Source of the DNA: Pseudoalteromonas aurantia | GTDB taxonomy: Bacteria; Pseudomonadota; Gammaproteobacteria; Enterobacterales; Alteromonadaceae | DNA: 64,000 nt | Direction of reading: 5' to 3' | Assembly (NCBI RefSeq): GCF_005886875.1 | Contig: NZ_PNBY01000046.1 | Coordinates: forward strand, 1 to 64,000 | Shown here: one piece after another, positions 63,771 to 64,000 of the stretch | Position numbering within the stretch: position 1 is the first letter of the stretch | Layout of the letters: each line of letters opens with the position of its first letter | The notes under the pieces: model-generated | The model's database searches: none | Told to the model about the DNA's origin: nothing | What the model saw: the letters and a program-made list of their open reading frames with translations, nothing else | Translations under genes and position numbers: made by a program

Positions 63771-64000
63771 CTAATTGGATGACAACCTGTCTAGTTGCCA
63801 GTGTAACGTGTTGGGCGTTTTCGTGGGCGTTAATACAAATACTTTATCAAATTCTGTTTCACTGATGTGTGTTACGTGGCCGCTGAGCAGTGCGATGAGT
63901 TCTGGCGTTGTATTACTGTGACCTGCAACCACAATGGTGCCAGACAGACTGCGTAATGTCTCGGCGAACGCGGGTAACTCGCGTGGGTTGTAAGGTAAAA
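63771..64000 (-). CDS. Histidine phosphatase family protein, C-terminal part (partial)
   Basis: The frame enters from beyond the window and ends at TAG 63771, giving 76 codons. TIVVAGHSNTTPELIALLSG holds the second conserved histidine of the phosphoglycerate mutase-like/SixA superfamily, and ISETEFDKVFVLTP is the following strand. The N-terminal RHG motif is outside the window. Confidence 0.75.
   Translation of the reverse strand, partial: LPYNPRELPAFAETLRSLSGTIVVAGHSNTTPELIALLSGHVTHISETEFDKVFVLTPTKTPNTLHWQLDRLSSN

Noticed and set aside
1..64000. tRNA, rRNA, CRISPR array, prophage or replication origin
   Set aside because: Reading both strands by eye found no cloverleaf, no spaced identical repeats, no phage structural genes and no DnaA-box cluster that I could support.

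Overview
The window looks like the chromosome of a marine, moderately AT-rich gammaproteobacterium of the Alteromonadales, most like Pseudoalteromonas or a close relative. This is an inference from the gene content: a CheD-type chemotaxis operon, an OsmC-YcaO fusion, a HopJ-like protein, TonB-linked iron uptake and several signalling proteins of marine type. No rRNA, tRNA, CRISPR array, prophage or replication origin was recognised.

Layout. Bases 1-140 hold the 3' end of an IS30-family element. 190-10235 (minus strand) is one long chemotaxis operon: transducer, CheY, STAS protein, CheA, CheW, transducer, CheR, CheD, CheB and a REC-EAL phosphodiesterase. 10756-12398 is a scrapyard: an IS3 remnant joined in frame to an IS982 transposase fragment, then a fragment of a histidine kinase ATPase domain, which also forms the antisense 3' end of a truncated propeller-type gene. 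13640-25301 mixes intact metabolic and transport genes (LysE, MATE, a MocR regulator divergent from a PLP decarboxylase, a solute-binding protein, a DMT transporter, GNAT, a DEAD-box helicase) with decayed PilZ-like, transducer and globin-sensor genes. 25494-32327 is a Cus-type copper/silver efflux operon. 33162-34417 is a lipoprotein polysaccharide deacetylase whose signal peptide and catalytic domain lie in different frames, joined at a canonical -1 slippery heptamer. 34491-39228 carries cytochrome b561, a LytTR regulator, a TonB-dependent receptor and an AraC regulator.

44230-53075 is the most system-like region. It is a tightly packed seven-gene unit: thioester-type reductase, class III aminotransferase, SRPBCC protein, acyl-CoA dehydrogenase-fold flavoprotein, formyltransferase, periplasmic adaptor and RND pump, closed by a strong terminator. 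It reads as a small biosynthesis-and-export cluster, possibly for an N-formylated amine or enamine made from a fatty acyl thioester. The substrate is not visible from sequence.

The right end holds a decayed kexin-like protease P-domain gene with its chaperone-like partner, the OsmC-YcaO fusion, a LysR regulator, small GFA-like and HopJ-like genes, a second propeller protein, a PaiB-GNAT pair divergent from a second MocR regulator with paired direct repeats, and the C-terminal end of a histidine phosphatase. At least four broken genes (PilZ-like, transducer, globin sensor, histidine kinase) lie between 10.7 and 22 kb, so sensory functions are being lost there while the chemotaxis operon looks intact.
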